Assembly: GCF_002744715.1 (NCBI RefSeq)
Contig: NZ_KZ319373.1
Span: 124,001-188,000, forward strand
Direction of reading: 5' to 3'
Source of the DNA: Marinobacter profundi
GTDB lineage: Bacteria > Pseudomonadota > Gammaproteobacteria > Pseudomonadales > Oleiphilaceae
DNA: 64,000 nt
A program made the translations under genes and the position numbers. Position 1 is the stretch's first letter, and the number at the start of each line of letters is the position of its first letter. Under the pieces are notes generated by a model that saw only the letters and a program-made list of their open reading frames with translations, made no database searches and was not told where the DNA came from. Shown in pieces: positions 48,182 to 56,927 of this stretch.

Positions 48182-49072
48182 TTCCGATTTAAGCTCATCC
48201 ATCCGGCGATCCTTGGCGGCCCAAAGTTCGGTTACCCAGGCCTGGAAGGCCTTCTTGGTGCCGAAGTCGTTCTCGTAGTCCATGCCGAGGAACTGCTGCG
48301 GTATCTCCAGTTCGCGGATGTCGATGATGATCCGCGGGATGCGGCCACACAGGTAGTCCCAGATTCCCTTGCGGCCGTCCGGGTAGACGATGGTGACGTC
48401 CAGCATGGTGTGCAGGGTGTCGCCCATGGCGCTCAGCACGAAGCCGGTACCGCCGGCACGGGGTTTCAGCAGGTTGCGGTAGGGAGAGCGCTGGGCCTTG
48501 TGCTTGGCGGGGGTCAGCCGGGTGCCTTCCATGAAGTTGAACACGGTGACCGGGGTATAACGGAATTTCTCACAGGCGGCGCGGGTGGTTTCCAGGTCCT
48601 TACCCCGCAGTTCCGGCCGTTTCGCAATCTGCTCACGGGTGTGCCGACGCATGAACGGGAAGTCCAGTGCCCACCAGGCCACTCCCAGCAGCGGTACCCA
48701 GATCAGCTGTTGCTTGAGGAAAAACTTCAGCAGCGGGATGCGGCTGTTGAGGATGTACTGAATGGCCGGAATGTCAGTCCAGCTCTGGTGATTGCAGGTG
48801 ACAAAATACCAGTGCTCCCGGCTCAGCCCCTCCGCGCCCCGCACGTCCCATTCCACCTTGTGGAGGATATCCACCAGCCGGTTGTTGAAACCGATCCACA
48901 GGTAAGCGATGCGGTTCAGCACCACGGTGCAGCCTTTGCGCACCGGTGTCAGCGGCAGCACCAGCTTGAGGACGGCGAACAGGATCAGGAACGGGAACAG
49001 GATCAGGGTGTTGAGCAGGATGGCCAACACTGCGAGCGTGCCCTTCAGAGGCGCGGGCAGGAAGTTAAGCAT
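48140..49072 (-). CDS. Lysophospholipid acyltransferase family protein (YihG-like)
   Basis: Inner-membrane 1-acyl-glycerol-3-phosphate type acyltransferase of 310 residues. The N-terminus is hydrophobic (APLKGTLAVLAILLNTLILF). The catalytic motif is NHQSWTDI (His-X4-Asp), and the substrate motif MEGTRLTPAKH is near 185. It resembles E. coli YihG/YhhT-type enzymes that adjust fatty-acid composition of phospholipid. The last 14 or so residues (GDRPKVSPREVPA) are encoded by a family B palindrome, so the original stop was lost. The ATG at 49072 has no good ribosome site and lies next to repeat cluster 5. Confidence 0.9.
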   Translation of the reverse strand: MLNFLPAPLKGTLAVLAILLNTLILFPFLILFAVLKLVLPLTPVRKGCTVVLNRIAYLWIGFNNRLVDILHKVEWDVRGAEGLSREHWYFVTCNHQSWTDIPAIQYILNSRIPLLKFFLKQQLIWVPLLGVAWWALDFPFMRRHTREQIAKRPELRGKDLETTRAACEKFRYTPVTVFNFMEGTRLTPAKHKAQRSPYRNLLKPRAGGTGFVLSAMGDTLHTMLDVTIVYPDGRKGIWDYLCGRIPRIIIDIRELEIPQQFLGMDYENDFGTKKAFQAWVTELWAAKDRRMDELKSEGDRPKVSPREVPA

Positions 49073-49104
49073 CTGGGATTGATTCTCCGGGGCTCGGGTT
49101 TACC

Positions 49105-49325
49105 GGGGACAGACCGGAGGTCAGTCGCCCTGCTTTTTAAGTCCGGGGACAGACCGGAGGTCAGTCCCCTTGCTTTTAAATCCGGGGACAGACCCGAGGT
49201 CAGTCCCCTTGCACTGATATCCGGGGACAGACCGGAGGTCAGTCCCCTTGCACTGATATCCGGGGACAGACCCAAGGTCAGTCCCCTAACTCTGCCGCCA
49301 GGGGACTGACCTTGGGTCTGTCCCC
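49105..49325. repeat. Family B palindromes, cluster 5 (six copies)
   Basis: Forward copies at 49105-49129, 49145-49169, 49184-49208, 49223-49247 and 49262-49286 with a 39-40 bp period, then a reverse copy at 49301-49325. Loops vary (GGA, CGA, CAA) while arms stay constant; the first copy has one arm change (GTCGCC). Spacers are near-identical (TTGCACTGATATCC twice, TTGCTTTTAAATCC). They fill the gap between the acyltransferase and the Bax-like gene. Confidence 0.95.
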
Positions 49326-49339
49326 GGAAATTACGAATT

Positions 49340-50170
49340 TTACTTCGATTCGCGGCCAGAATTGGCAAATTTGCGGTCATAATACCCCAAATTGTTGTGG
49401 CCGATCATCGCTCGAATCTCTTTTACATAGTCCTCGCCGCGCTCGGAATAGCCGATCAGGCCGCCGGCCAGGGCGTTGCCATCCGGGAATTCGCTGTTGT
49501 TGCGATCCTTCTCGCGGATATCCCGCAGCGTCTGGTAGGTCTGGTGACGGTTCAGGTTCTGGATATAGGCCTGAACGGACTGGTAGGGTGAGGCGAATCG
49601 TGCCACCTCGTGACTCGCACCTTCTACCCGGCTCTGAGGCACCAGGCCGCAGCCCTTGCTGAAGCACCACTGGCCGAACAGGTTGTTGCCTTCGGTGGCA
49701 AAGCGCGAGGTGCCCCAGGCGGATTCGTTGGCGGCCTGGGCCATCACCAGCGACGGTGGAATCACATCCAGCCGTTTCAGCAGACGGGCGAACAGCTCGG
49801 GGCTGCCGGGTTCCTCATCCACCCGCAGGCGTTCGGCCTGGGCTTCCAGCCAGCGTACCTGGCTGCTGGTGAGTTTGTCCCTGCCTGCGAGGGATTCCAG
49901 GTACGCCCGTTCCATCAGGATGCGGCTGTTCGCCAGTTCGATACGGGGATACAGGAACGAAAAGAACGCCGCCTTTTTCTCGGTGGTGTCGCGAATCGCC
50001 GCGAAATCCGGCAGCTCTGCGGCTGCCCACTTCGGCAGTGGCGGCAGGCCCCGGGTCGCGATATCCCGCAGCGCTGCCTGGTCCACCGGTTTCGGGGTAT
50101 ACCAGAGGCCGGCAAGAGCGGCGACGAGCAGCGGAACCAGCAGTAACAGGGAGCGGCCAGCGACGGACAT
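49340..50170 (-). CDS. Bax-like glucosaminidase-domain protein
   Basis: Envelope protein of 276 residues with a short N-terminal hydrophobic anchor or signal (SLLLLVPLLVAALAGLWY) and a C-terminal N-acetylglucosaminidase-like domain of the Bax/FlgJ type. The catalytic Glu is in MAQAANESAWGTSRFATEGN, and the NLFGQWCFSKGCG and SVQAYIQNLNRH motifs follow. It is expected to cut or bind peptidoglycan. E. coli Bax is 274 residues, almost the same length. It is downstream of the large lipoprotein gene by 85 bases; its stop lies 14 bases from repeat cluster 5. Confidence 0.87.
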   Translation of the reverse strand: MSVAGRSLLLLVPLLVAALAGLWYTPKPVDQAALRDIATRGLPPLPKWAAAELPDFAAIRDTTEKKAAFFSFLYPRIELANSRILMERAYLESLAGRDKLTSSQVRWLEAQAERLRVDEEPGSPELFARLLKRLDVIPPSLVMAQAANESAWGTSRFATEGNNLFGQWCFSKGCGLVPQSRVEGASHEVARFASPYQSVQAYIQNLNRHQTYQTLRDIREKDRNNSEFPDGNALAGGLIGYSERGEDYVKEIRAMIGHNNLGYYDRKFANSGRESK

Positions 50171-50255
50171 ACAACCTCTCGTACAAAAATATGCCTATGA
50201 TTGTAACAGGTTATACGTCGTCTTCACCCGCTGGACCAATACCCACATTTTCCCC

Positions 50256-52496
50256 TTACTCCGGCAACCGTGTCGCCAGCACCAGCCCCACTGCCTGTTC
50301 CGTACCATCAGTCTTGTGCACCCGCAGCACAAACTGGTCCTGGTCGGCCGTTACAAAGCCCTCCAGCACCAGGCCATCGGCATTCAGCCGCACCTGGCCG
50401 TTGCCCGGGCTGCTGTAGCCCAGCAGCAGGTCGGCGGGGATGATTGCAGTTGGCGCGGAGACAGTGCCGGCATCCACCTGATGGACAACCTCTACCCCTT
50501 GCCAGGACAAGGTCGCCTGGCTGGCGGAGTTGATGGTCAGCACCGCGCCCTGCAACTGGGTCAGCCAGTTACTGCCGGTGGCCATCCCCAGCATCACTCC
50601 GTGCAGCCGGTAACGCCCGCTGACGGGGGGTGCGGTGGTGGCCTGTTCGCCGGCCAGCAGCAGGCCGTCACCGGTGGTGGTGTTGTCCAGGTTGAAGGCC
50701 AGCAGGCTGCCGTCCGGGGCGCTGGCGCCTGTGCCCAGTTCGGGTGTTTCGGTGCTGCTGGAGGGCAGGGTGATGTCCAGGCTCAGCCGGCCGATATTCC
50801 GTACGCCGCTACTGAGCACCGAGGGCCGCGCGGTGAGTAACCGTTCACCATCCCGGTTGCCGCTGCCGCCGGTGACCGCACCGCTGCTGTCCCGCAGCAA
50901 CCGCAGGGTAGACAAGGCCTGGCTCACCGTCTGGCCATTGACCTGCCAGCTGCCCACGCCGGATTCAATCACTACCGGGGTGGCGTTGTTGCCCATGCGG
51001 TTGGAGAGGCTGACCACGTTGTACTGACGACCGCTAAGGCTGGCGGTATCAAAGTCCATGGCGCGGCCAAGGTTCATCTCCAGCACACCGGTATACTGGT
51101 TTTCCAGCAGTCGACCCCGGCGCAGCTCACCGTCCACCGCCTGCAATTCGATGGCTTTGCCGGCGCTGAAATAGCTGGCCAGCACCCGGTCCGGCTTGCT
51201 GTCTGCACTACCGTCGGCAACACTCGCCACAAAGGCGTCCAAATAGTAGGGGTTGCGGGTCCAGCCGATGATCCGCGAGCTGCCACGGCCGGTTACGCTC
51301 TGGTAGAGCGCCCGTCCGGCCAGCAGCCGGGTGTTGTCCGCCAGGGTTGCGGCGCCCGGGGCGGAGGCATGGCTGTTGCGATCCCAGACATCGGAACCCA
51401 GGGAATAGAAACTGTTGGCGGCGGTCTGGGCCAGGGTTTCGCGGTCGTAGGGTACATCGCTGGCCAGCGAGGTGATGCTGATGCCGATGACGTCGAAGGT
51501 GGTCAGGGTCAGCCCCGGATAGACCCAGGCCACACCGTTGTCATCCTCCAGCCGTTCCTCCTGGGCGGTCCGTACCCCCCACTGGCCGGCGCCTTCAAAC
51601 GCGCTGTCCAGAAAGGTCTGACCCAGCTCGAAACCGGCCCACACCGTGTTGTAATCCGCGGCACTGGCGGTGATCTTGCCGGACGACTCGCTGCCCAGCA
51701 GGGCATAGCGCGCCATGGCCGCCACGTAGCCGGCAAAGTCCGCGCGCTGGTCCAGAAACGCCACCGCAGCGGGCAGATCCAGGGTGCCGGGAATGTCGAT
51801 CTCGAAATCGTGGACCTGGTCGGCCAGGGTCGACCAGACATACTTGTTGAGGCACAGGTTGTCGTCGGTGCTTTCCACGCAGTCCATCACCTGGGCAAAC
51901 TCGCCGGCGGTATAGCTGCCAAGGGAGCGGGCCAGCAGGTACTCGGAAAAGGGGTTGACCTTCACATCACGGTCGTCATCCGCCACCAGTGCCCGCATCC
52001 GGGTATTGCCGACCACGGCCTCGACCACCACATCCGGGCCAACCGGCAGGCCGTCGGGAAAGGTGATGATTTCCCGTCCGCTGTCATCGGTCCGCCGGGT
52101 GACACTGACCGCTCCCAGCGGCTGCAGGGACTGGCTGGTGCGATACACCTCAATGCGGTCTGCGGTCACAATGCGCAGGTTGCGGCGGGTCAGCTCGCCG
52201 TCGGGCGCCACCGCTCCCGGTACCTCCACGGTAACCCGGATCTCGTTCTTTGCCAGCCCGATGGTGTTGCTGGAGTCCCCCGTGGTGCCGGACTGGAAAT
52301 CGTCCACCGGATTCTTCGCGGGAGGAAAGCTGTTGGGCTGGGCAGATGCGCCGTCGATGGCATCCTCACCGCTGCCACAACCGCCAAGCAGGGTGGCGCC
52401 GGCAAGGGTCAGTGCGGTCAGCAGACTGGTAAATGTCCTGCCGGGGAGGCCTTGAACGGGAGTGAAACAGCGTGGTCGGAGCTGACGAGTCTGCAT
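50256..52496 (-). CDS. Large predicted lipoprotein of unknown function
   Basis: I do not recognise the family. The product of 746 residues has a lipoprotein signal (SLLTALTLAGATLLGGC, lipobox Cys40; the next residues GSGED do not include the Asp+2 inner-membrane retention signal). The ATG at 52496 is chosen to place the lipobox at a normal distance; the frame opens to 52571. The mature part has a Ser/Gly/Asp linker, a beta-rich segment (EIRVTVEVPGAVAPDGELTR), a helical middle (about 180-260) and a long beta-rich C-terminal half. Two Cys near residues 187-196 (MDCVESTDDNLCLN) could form a disulfide. Outer-membrane or surface location is inferred. The neighbours, Bax-like and YfaZ-like, are envelope proteins. 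Confidence 0.75.
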   Translation of the reverse strand: MQTRQLRPRCFTPVQGLPGRTFTSLLTALTLAGATLLGGCGSGEDAIDGASAQPNSFPPAKNPVDDFQSGTTGDSSNTIGLAKNEIRVTVEVPGAVAPDGELTRRNLRIVTADRIEVYRTSQSLQPLGAVSVTRRTDDSGREIITFPDGLPVGPDVVVEAVVGNTRMRALVADDDRDVKVNPFSEYLLARSLGSYTAGEFAQVMDCVESTDDNLCLNKYVWSTLADQVHDFEIDIPGTLDLPAAVAFLDQRADFAGYVAAMARYALLGSESSGKITASAADYNTVWAGFELGQTFLDSAFEGAGQWGVRTAQEERLEDDNGVAWVYPGLTLTTFDVIGISITSLASDVPYDRETLAQTAANSFYSLGSDVWDRNSHASAPGAATLADNTRLLAGRALYQSVTGRGSSRIIGWTRNPYYLDAFVASVADGSADSKPDRVLASYFSAGKAIELQAVDGELRRGRLLENQYTGVLEMNLGRAMDFDTASLSGRQYNVVSLSNRMGNNATPVVIESGVGSWQVNGQTVSQALSTLRLLRDSSGAVTGGSGNRDGERLLTARPSVLSSGVRNIGRLSLDITLPSSSTETPELGTGASAPDGSLLAFNLDNTTTGDGLLLAGEQATTAPPVSGRYRLHGVMLGMATGSNWLTQLQGAVLTINSASQATLSWQGVEVVHQVDAGTVSAPTAIIPADLLLGYSSPGNGQVRLNADGLVLEGFVTADQDQFVLRVHKTDGTEQAVGLVLATRLPE

Positions 52497-52616
52497 GCCT
52501 GAGAGTCCGTATTCAGAACGTGAGGCAGCAGTGTAGCAAGGGGCAGGGTGGTAAAAAGTGAGCCGGGCCACGAATCCGCAGCCCGGCCCGGCAGGGCTCT
52601 GTCGATCAGCACGGCA

Positions 52617-53177
52617 TCAGAAGAAGATCTTCATGCCCGCCATCACGCCTTCGTCCAGGTTGATGTCGCCGCGGTAGGGCGAATCCAGGTCGGTGTTCAG
52701 GTAGCGGTAGCCGGCGAACACTTCCGCGTTGCGGATGACCCGGTAGCTGCCGCGCAGCTCCAGGCTGCTCATGTCGTCGGAGTCGCCGAAGGACAGGATG
52801 CTGGGGGCGTAGTGCGCGCTGCCGGTGAAGGACAGGCCGGGCACATCCGGAACATTCAGGGTGGCGAAACCGCCGAGGCCGAGGGCGCCGCCGTCCACGT
52901 GGTCGTCGTCCCAACCCACGGCCCGCACGCCGATGCCGGCGGTAGTGGGCAGGTTACCGACCGCAGTGCGGCCCTGGGCGTGGAAGTCCAGGTTGGCAAT
53001 GTGGCGGCTGCCTTCGTGGTAGGTGTAGCCGGTGCCCAGCGCCAGGTCCGAGTTGGGGCCGAAGAAATTCACCTGGCCTTTGACCGAATCGTTGGTCAGG
53101 CTCAGATCCACATCAGCGGCCATCACCGGCGCGGCGGCAAGAGACAGGGCGACGAGCGGAATACGATAAAATTTCAT
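52617..53177 (-). CDS. YfaZ family outer-membrane protein
   Basis: Predicted small outer-membrane beta-barrel of 186 residues. The signal peptide MKFYRIPLVALSLAAAPVMA is cleaved after Ala20. The mature part has alternating strands (DLALGTGYTYHEGSRHIANL, SSLELRGSYRVIRNAEVFAG) and ends KIFF with the terminal Phe. The ATG at 53177 follows AAGGAAAG, a good ribosome site. Its function is unknown in all species. It lies between the large lipoprotein and yacG, all minus strand; the 198-bp gap to yacG includes a weak hairpin. Confidence 0.82.
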   Translation of the reverse strand: MKFYRIPLVALSLAAAPVMAADVDLSLTNDSVKGQVNFFGPNSDLALGTGYTYHEGSRHIANLDFHAQGRTAVGNLPTTAGIGVRAVGWDDDHVDGGALGLGGFATLNVPDVPGLSFTGSAHYAPSILSFGDSDDMSSLELRGSYRVIRNAEVFAGYRYLNTDLDSPYRGDINLDEGVMAGMKIFF

Positions 53178-53249
53178 TTTTCTTTCCTTGTTTCGGATCT
53201 GTGTATATATGCGGCCCATGGTAGCGGTGGGCCGGTGGCCACTCAACTT

Positions 53250-53265
53250 AAAAAGGGGTAACCCC
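53250..53265 (-). terminator. Weak terminator candidate after yacG
   Basis: On the minus strand GGGG-TTA-CCCC is followed by TTTTTAAG. The stem is only four or five pairs, so this is tentative. Confidence 0.35.
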
Positions 53266-53375
53266 CCGGTAATCGCGTGCGCTGGGCGATTGCAGGCCTG
53301 CGTCGGGGCCGGGCGCCAGGCGGGTGTAGAGATGGTGCAGGGATAGTGCGAGGCGGGCGCCCGACGGGTGAACCA

Positions 53376-53564
53376 TCAGTGGGACGTCAGGTCGCCGCCC
53401 TGGTCCAGGTCGCTCGGGTCGGCGTTTTCCGCCGGAACCCGGTACTCCTCATTGGCCCAGGCGCCAAGGTCAATCAGTTGGCAACGCTCGCTACAGAACG
53501 GCCGGTAGGGGTTGGCGGTGTCCCATTCGACAGATTTCTTACAGGTGGGGCAATCAACATTCAT
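53376..53564 (-). CDS. yacG: DNA gyrase inhibitor YacG
   Basis: Zinc-ribbon protein of 62 residues that in E. coli binds GyrB and inhibits gyrase. The four zinc ligands are visible in [10 protein letters not shown] (C-X2-C) and [12 protein letters not shown] (C-X3-C), with the YRPFCSERC core typical for the family; the acidic C-terminal tail is variable. In most gammaproteobacteria yacG is adjacent to coaE and pilD. Here a sensor kinase, trmO and an unknown gene separate it from coaE by about 4.5 kb. Confidence 0.95.
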   Translation of the reverse strand: MNVDCPTCKKSVEWDTANPYRPFCSERCQLIDLGAWANEEYRVPAENADPSDLDQGGDLTSH

Positions 53565-53614
53565 AACGGGGGAACTCGTGCTGGAGATGGATCAGGGCGC
53601 AGCCGGACGACCGG

Positions 53615-55975
53615 TCAGGAGGCCACACGACAGTATTGTTCCAGCACTGCCCGCAACATTTCAATATTGACAGGCTTGGCAACAAAGGAATTCATCCCGG
53701 CCCGACGGCAACGTTCCTCGTCCTCCTCCATGGCACTGGCGGTCAGCGCTACCACCGGCACCGGTCGGCGGCCTTCCTGGCGCTCCCACTCCCGCAGCCG
53801 GCGGGTAGCCTCAAAACCGTCGACCCGGGGCATGATACAGTCCATCAGAATCACATCAAACGGATGCCATTGCCACAAACTGCCGGCGGCTTCGCCATCG
53901 TTGGCGGTCATCACGTCGCAGCCCAGTTTCTCCAGCAGGCGGCGGGTGAGGGTGCGGTTGACCGGGTTGTCCTCCACCAGCAGCACGCTCATCCGGCCGC
54001 AGGGCAATTCCTGTTTGCGCTGGCTGTTCATCACCGTGGGCAGCGAGAAGCGGGTAAGAAAGTTGCGCTCGTTGCGGGTGGCGTCCAGGAACAGCTGGTG
54101 GAGGATCGGCGTCAGGCAGGATTCCCGCAGGGACTTGCTGAGGAAGGCATCCGCGCCGGCCTGGCGGAAGTGCTCGGCATCGCCCCGCTGGGGATTGGAC
54201 GACAGGATCAGCAGGCGGGTGGTGGCCCAGCTCGGATTGCTGCGAATCTGCCGGCACAGCAGGTCGCTGTCCATGTCCGGCACAAAGCCGTCGAGGATTA
54301 CCGCATCGAAATCCTGCTGGTTGTCCGCGGCCTGGCGCAGGGCCGTCAGGGCTTCGCCGGCGGAGCGCACCGCCTCGATATCCACCTCGTGGCGGGACAG
54401 CATCTCCAGGGTAATTTTGCGGGACAGCTCGTAGGAGTCCACCACCAGCACCCGCTTGCCACGGATCATCCGGGTATCGGGGCGGATGCGGGTAGCGTTG
54501 TCCGGTGCCACCGGGAGCGCCAGCTCCACCCAGAAGGTGGTGCCCTCGCCGGGACGGCTCTCCACGTCCAGGGTGCCGTTCATCAGGCTCACCAGCTGGC
54601 GGCAGATGGCCAGCCCGAGGCCGGCACCGGGCAGCTGGCGCTGGAAGCGCTGGCCCAGCTGCACATAAGGCTCATACACCAGCGGGATGTCTTCCTCGTT
54701 GATACCGACGCCGGTGTCCTCCACCGCCAGTCGCAGCCGCACATCGCCGTTGCGTCGCCCCAGCACCTCGATGCTGATCAGCACATGGCCGGAGTCGGTA
54801 AACTTGATGGCATTGGAGGTCAGGTTCAGCAGAATCTGCCGCAGCCGCACCGGATCGCCCCGCAGGGCGTAGGGCAGGTTCTCGTCGATGCGCAGCTCCA
54901 GGGCCAGGCCTTTCTCTCGCGCCCGGCTGCCCAGCATGTGCACCAGGTCGTTGAGGGTTTCCCGCAAATCGAAGGGAATCTCGTCGAGGATCAGTTTGCC
55001 GGCTTCCATGCTGGAGATGTCCAGCAGGTCGTTAATGATCGCCGACAGGCTCTCCGAGGCATTGAGCAGGGTCTGCACGTATTCCCGCTGATCCGGCTCC
55101 AGACGGGTATCCGACAGCAGGCTGGCATAGCCCAGCACCGACTGCAGCGGAATCCGCAACTCGTGGCTGACATTGGCAAGGAACTGGTTCTTGGCATGAT
55201 TGGCCCGCACCGCCTCGTCCCGCTCGCCCTGGGATTGCAGGGTCGTCTGGCGCAGGGACCGGGTGTCTTCCAGCAGCTGCTTGCGCATGGTATTGAGCGC
55301 CTGCTCCAGCTCGCTGAGCTCGTCCGGAGTACGGGGTGGTTTGCGCTGCAACCTGAGCGGGTCGATCAGCGCATCCAGGTTCAGCCGGGCGGCGTAATCC
55401 GCCATGGTTTCCAGGTGGCGGGACAGGGTCAGCCTTACGATCACCAGCAGTCCCAGGGTGCCCAGCATCACAATGAAAGACTGGTAGAGCAGAGTGCGCA
55501 GGGCCTGCCCCATCATCTCGCTGTATACCTGCTCAACTGACGATACCAGGGTGAGGGTGCCCATGGTCTGGGGTTCGTTAACTGAAGAACGGTCAAACAC
55601 CAGCGGGAAGGATTGGGTGATCACCCGACCCTCGGGCTGGGTACCGGAGGTGAACACGTCACCACTGTCCATATACGCCTGGGCAATCTCCACCTGGACG
55701 AACTGCAGGGAAGGCAATCCGAGCATGTCATCGAGGGTATTGGCTACCTCGCTGTAGTTCATCAGCCAGATGTTGTTGCTGATGCTGCCCGACACCAGGT
55801 TGGCGGCCTTCTGCTGCGACCACTCCAGCTCCTGGTTACGGCGCTCGTACTCGCCAATCAGCTGAAAGCCGGTGGCCGCCAGCGACAGCACCACGCTGAA
55901 CAACAAGACGTACGCCAGCAGCCGTGCTGCCAGCGGGCGCACGCCCAGTCGCTTGAAGAGTCCGGTCAGAAGCAA
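53615..55975 (-). CDS. Orphan hybrid sensor histidine kinase with two receiver domains
   Basis: Inner-membrane sensor kinase of 786 residues. Two membrane helices (about 14-36 and 164-183) flank a periplasmic sensor domain with no recognised fold. A linker/HAMP-like stretch, a HisKA dimerisation domain (His271 in NVSHELRIPLQSV) and an HATPase_c domain (LTSNAIKF; VEDTGVGI; GAGLGLAI) follow. Receiver 1 has Asp562 in VILDGFVPD, and receiver 2 has Asp712 in VILMDCIMPRVDG. No Hpt domain or response regulator lies nearby, so the output partner is unknown. The frame starts at a TTG (55975); no ATG near the N-terminus gives the first helix intact. The layout is BarA-like but without Hpt, so the resemblance is partial. 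Confidence 0.88.
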   Translation of the reverse strand: MLLTGLFKRLGVRPLAARLLAYVLLFSVVLSLAATGFQLIGEYERRNQELEWSQQKAANLVSGSISNNIWLMNYSEVANTLDDMLGLPSLQFVQVEIAQAYMDSGDVFTSGTQPEGRVITQSFPLVFDRSSVNEPQTMGTLTLVSSVEQVYSEMMGQALRTLLYQSFIVMLGTLGLLVIVRLTLSRHLETMADYAARLNLDALIDPLRLQRKPPRTPDELSELEQALNTMRKQLLEDTRSLRQTTLQSQGERDEAVRANHAKNQFLANVSHELRIPLQSVLGYASLLSDTRLEPDQREYVQTLLNASESLSAIINDLLDISSMEAGKLILDEIPFDLRETLNDLVHMLGSRAREKGLALELRIDENLPYALRGDPVRLRQILLNLTSNAIKFTDSGHVLISIEVLGRRNGDVRLRLAVEDTGVGINEEDIPLVYEPYVQLGQRFQRQLPGAGLGLAICRQLVSLMNGTLDVESRPGEGTTFWVELALPVAPDNATRIRPDTRMIRGKRVLVVDSYELSRKITLEMLSRHEVDIEAVRSAGEALTALRQAADNQQDFDAVILDGFVPDMDSDLLCRQIRSNPSWATTRLLILSSNPQRGDAEHFRQAGADAFLSKSLRESCLTPILHQLFLDATRNERNFLTRFSLPTVMNSQRKQELPCGRMSVLLVEDNPVNRTLTRRLLEKLGCDVMTANDGEAAGSLWQWHPFDVILMDCIMPRVDGFEATRRLREWERQEGRRPVPVVALTASAMEEDEERCRRAGMNSFVAKPVNIEMLRAVLEQYCRVAS

Positions 55976-56062
55976 AGCACCTGTTCCCTGGGGTCATTCC
56001 CTACAACGAGAGTCCATGAATGGTTCCGGGCAAACTGTCTAAATATTCGCCCGCTCAGTAGT

Positions 56063-56923
56063 TTAACAGACGGTAAGCACCTCGACACCCCTATCGTGAG
56101 CGCCATCAACCGCGGCCCGGTCAATCCCGGCGGAATCCCGGTTCACCGCCCCGTCCTCCTCCCTGTCCGTCAGTGTCACAAAGCGAAACCGCACATTGAA
56201 ATCATACAGATGGGCGCCATAAATCCGCGCTTCGTCACGGCCGCGACGGAACGACGGGCGCGGGTCGTAACTCACCACATCCTCGATCAGCGCCCGGAAC
56301 TCCGGATAGCGCTCCGTGGGCAAGCCGGCCAGCTGTTGTTCCGCCTCGACGCTGAAAAACACCGGCAGCCGTTCGGTGGGCGCCGAGTCCGCCCAGCCGA
56401 TGCGGGCATCGGGAATCGAGTCGGCAAACGGCAGGTAAGGCTTGATATCGAGGATGGGGGTGCCGTCGATCAGGTCATGATCGCGGATCCGCAGCACCAG
56501 CCGGCCATCCACCCGCTGCAGGCCCTCGTTGCGCACCACCGACAGCCCCAGACTGTTGGGACGGAACGGCGAGCGGCTGGCAAACACCCCCACCTTCTTG
56601 TTGCCCCCCAGCCGCGGCGGCCGCACCACCGGGCGCCATTCTTCCCGTACCGCTTCGTGGAACTGGAAAGTGAGCCAGATGTGGCTGCAGGTCTCCAGCC
56701 CCCGAAAGGCCTCCTCCCGGTCAAACGGTGGCTCGATCACCAGGTCCGCCCAGGCATGTCGGGTCAGCCCCGGTTGCCGTGGCACGCCGAACTTGTCCCG
56801 GAAACAGGAGCGGGTAAAGGCAACCGGTGTCAGGGTCAGCGCTTCTGTCGCCGGCCGGGCCGGATTGGTCCGCGAAACGGGGCGGGATTTCGGGGCAGGG
56901 CGGGAGCCCGGGTTGTGGGGCAT
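56063..56923 (-). CDS. trmO: tRNA (N6-threonylcarbamoyladenosine(37)-N6)-methyltransferase TrmO
   Basis: SAM-dependent enzyme that methylates t6A37 of some tRNAs (formerly TsaA/YaeB). The 286-residue protein has the single-sheet beta-barrel fold with FRDKFGVPRQPGL, KVGVFASRSPFRPNSLGLS and the catalytic-region motif DLIDGTPILDIKPYLP. The ATG at 56923 sits four bases after the stop of the upstream gene, suggesting translational coupling. About 30 residues precede the conserved start (PVAFTRSCFRDK), and the C-terminus carries an unconserved tail after YDFNVRFRF. Confidence 0.92.
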   Translation of the reverse strand: MPHNPGSRPAPKSRPVSRTNPARPATEALTLTPVAFTRSCFRDKFGVPRQPGLTRHAWADLVIEPPFDREEAFRGLETCSHIWLTFQFHEAVREEWRPVVRPPRLGGNKKVGVFASRSPFRPNSLGLSVVRNEGLQRVDGRLVLRIRDHDLIDGTPILDIKPYLPFADSIPDARIGWADSAPTERLPVFFSVEAEQQLAGLPTERYPEFRALIEDVVSYDPRPSFRRGRDEARIYGAHLYDFNVRFRFVTLTDREEDGAVNRDSAGIDRAAVDGAHDRGVEVLTVC

Positions 56924-56927
56924 GGGG

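Noticed and set aside
48137..49309. Plus-strand open frame of 390 codons opposite the acyltransferase
   Set aside because: It lies antisense to a clear acyltransferase and its C-terminal part is repeated GDRPEVSPL-type peptides from family B repeats.
49045..49380. Minus-strand open frame with repeated GLTSGLSP peptides
   Set aside because: It is a direct translation of repeat cluster 5 with no other content.
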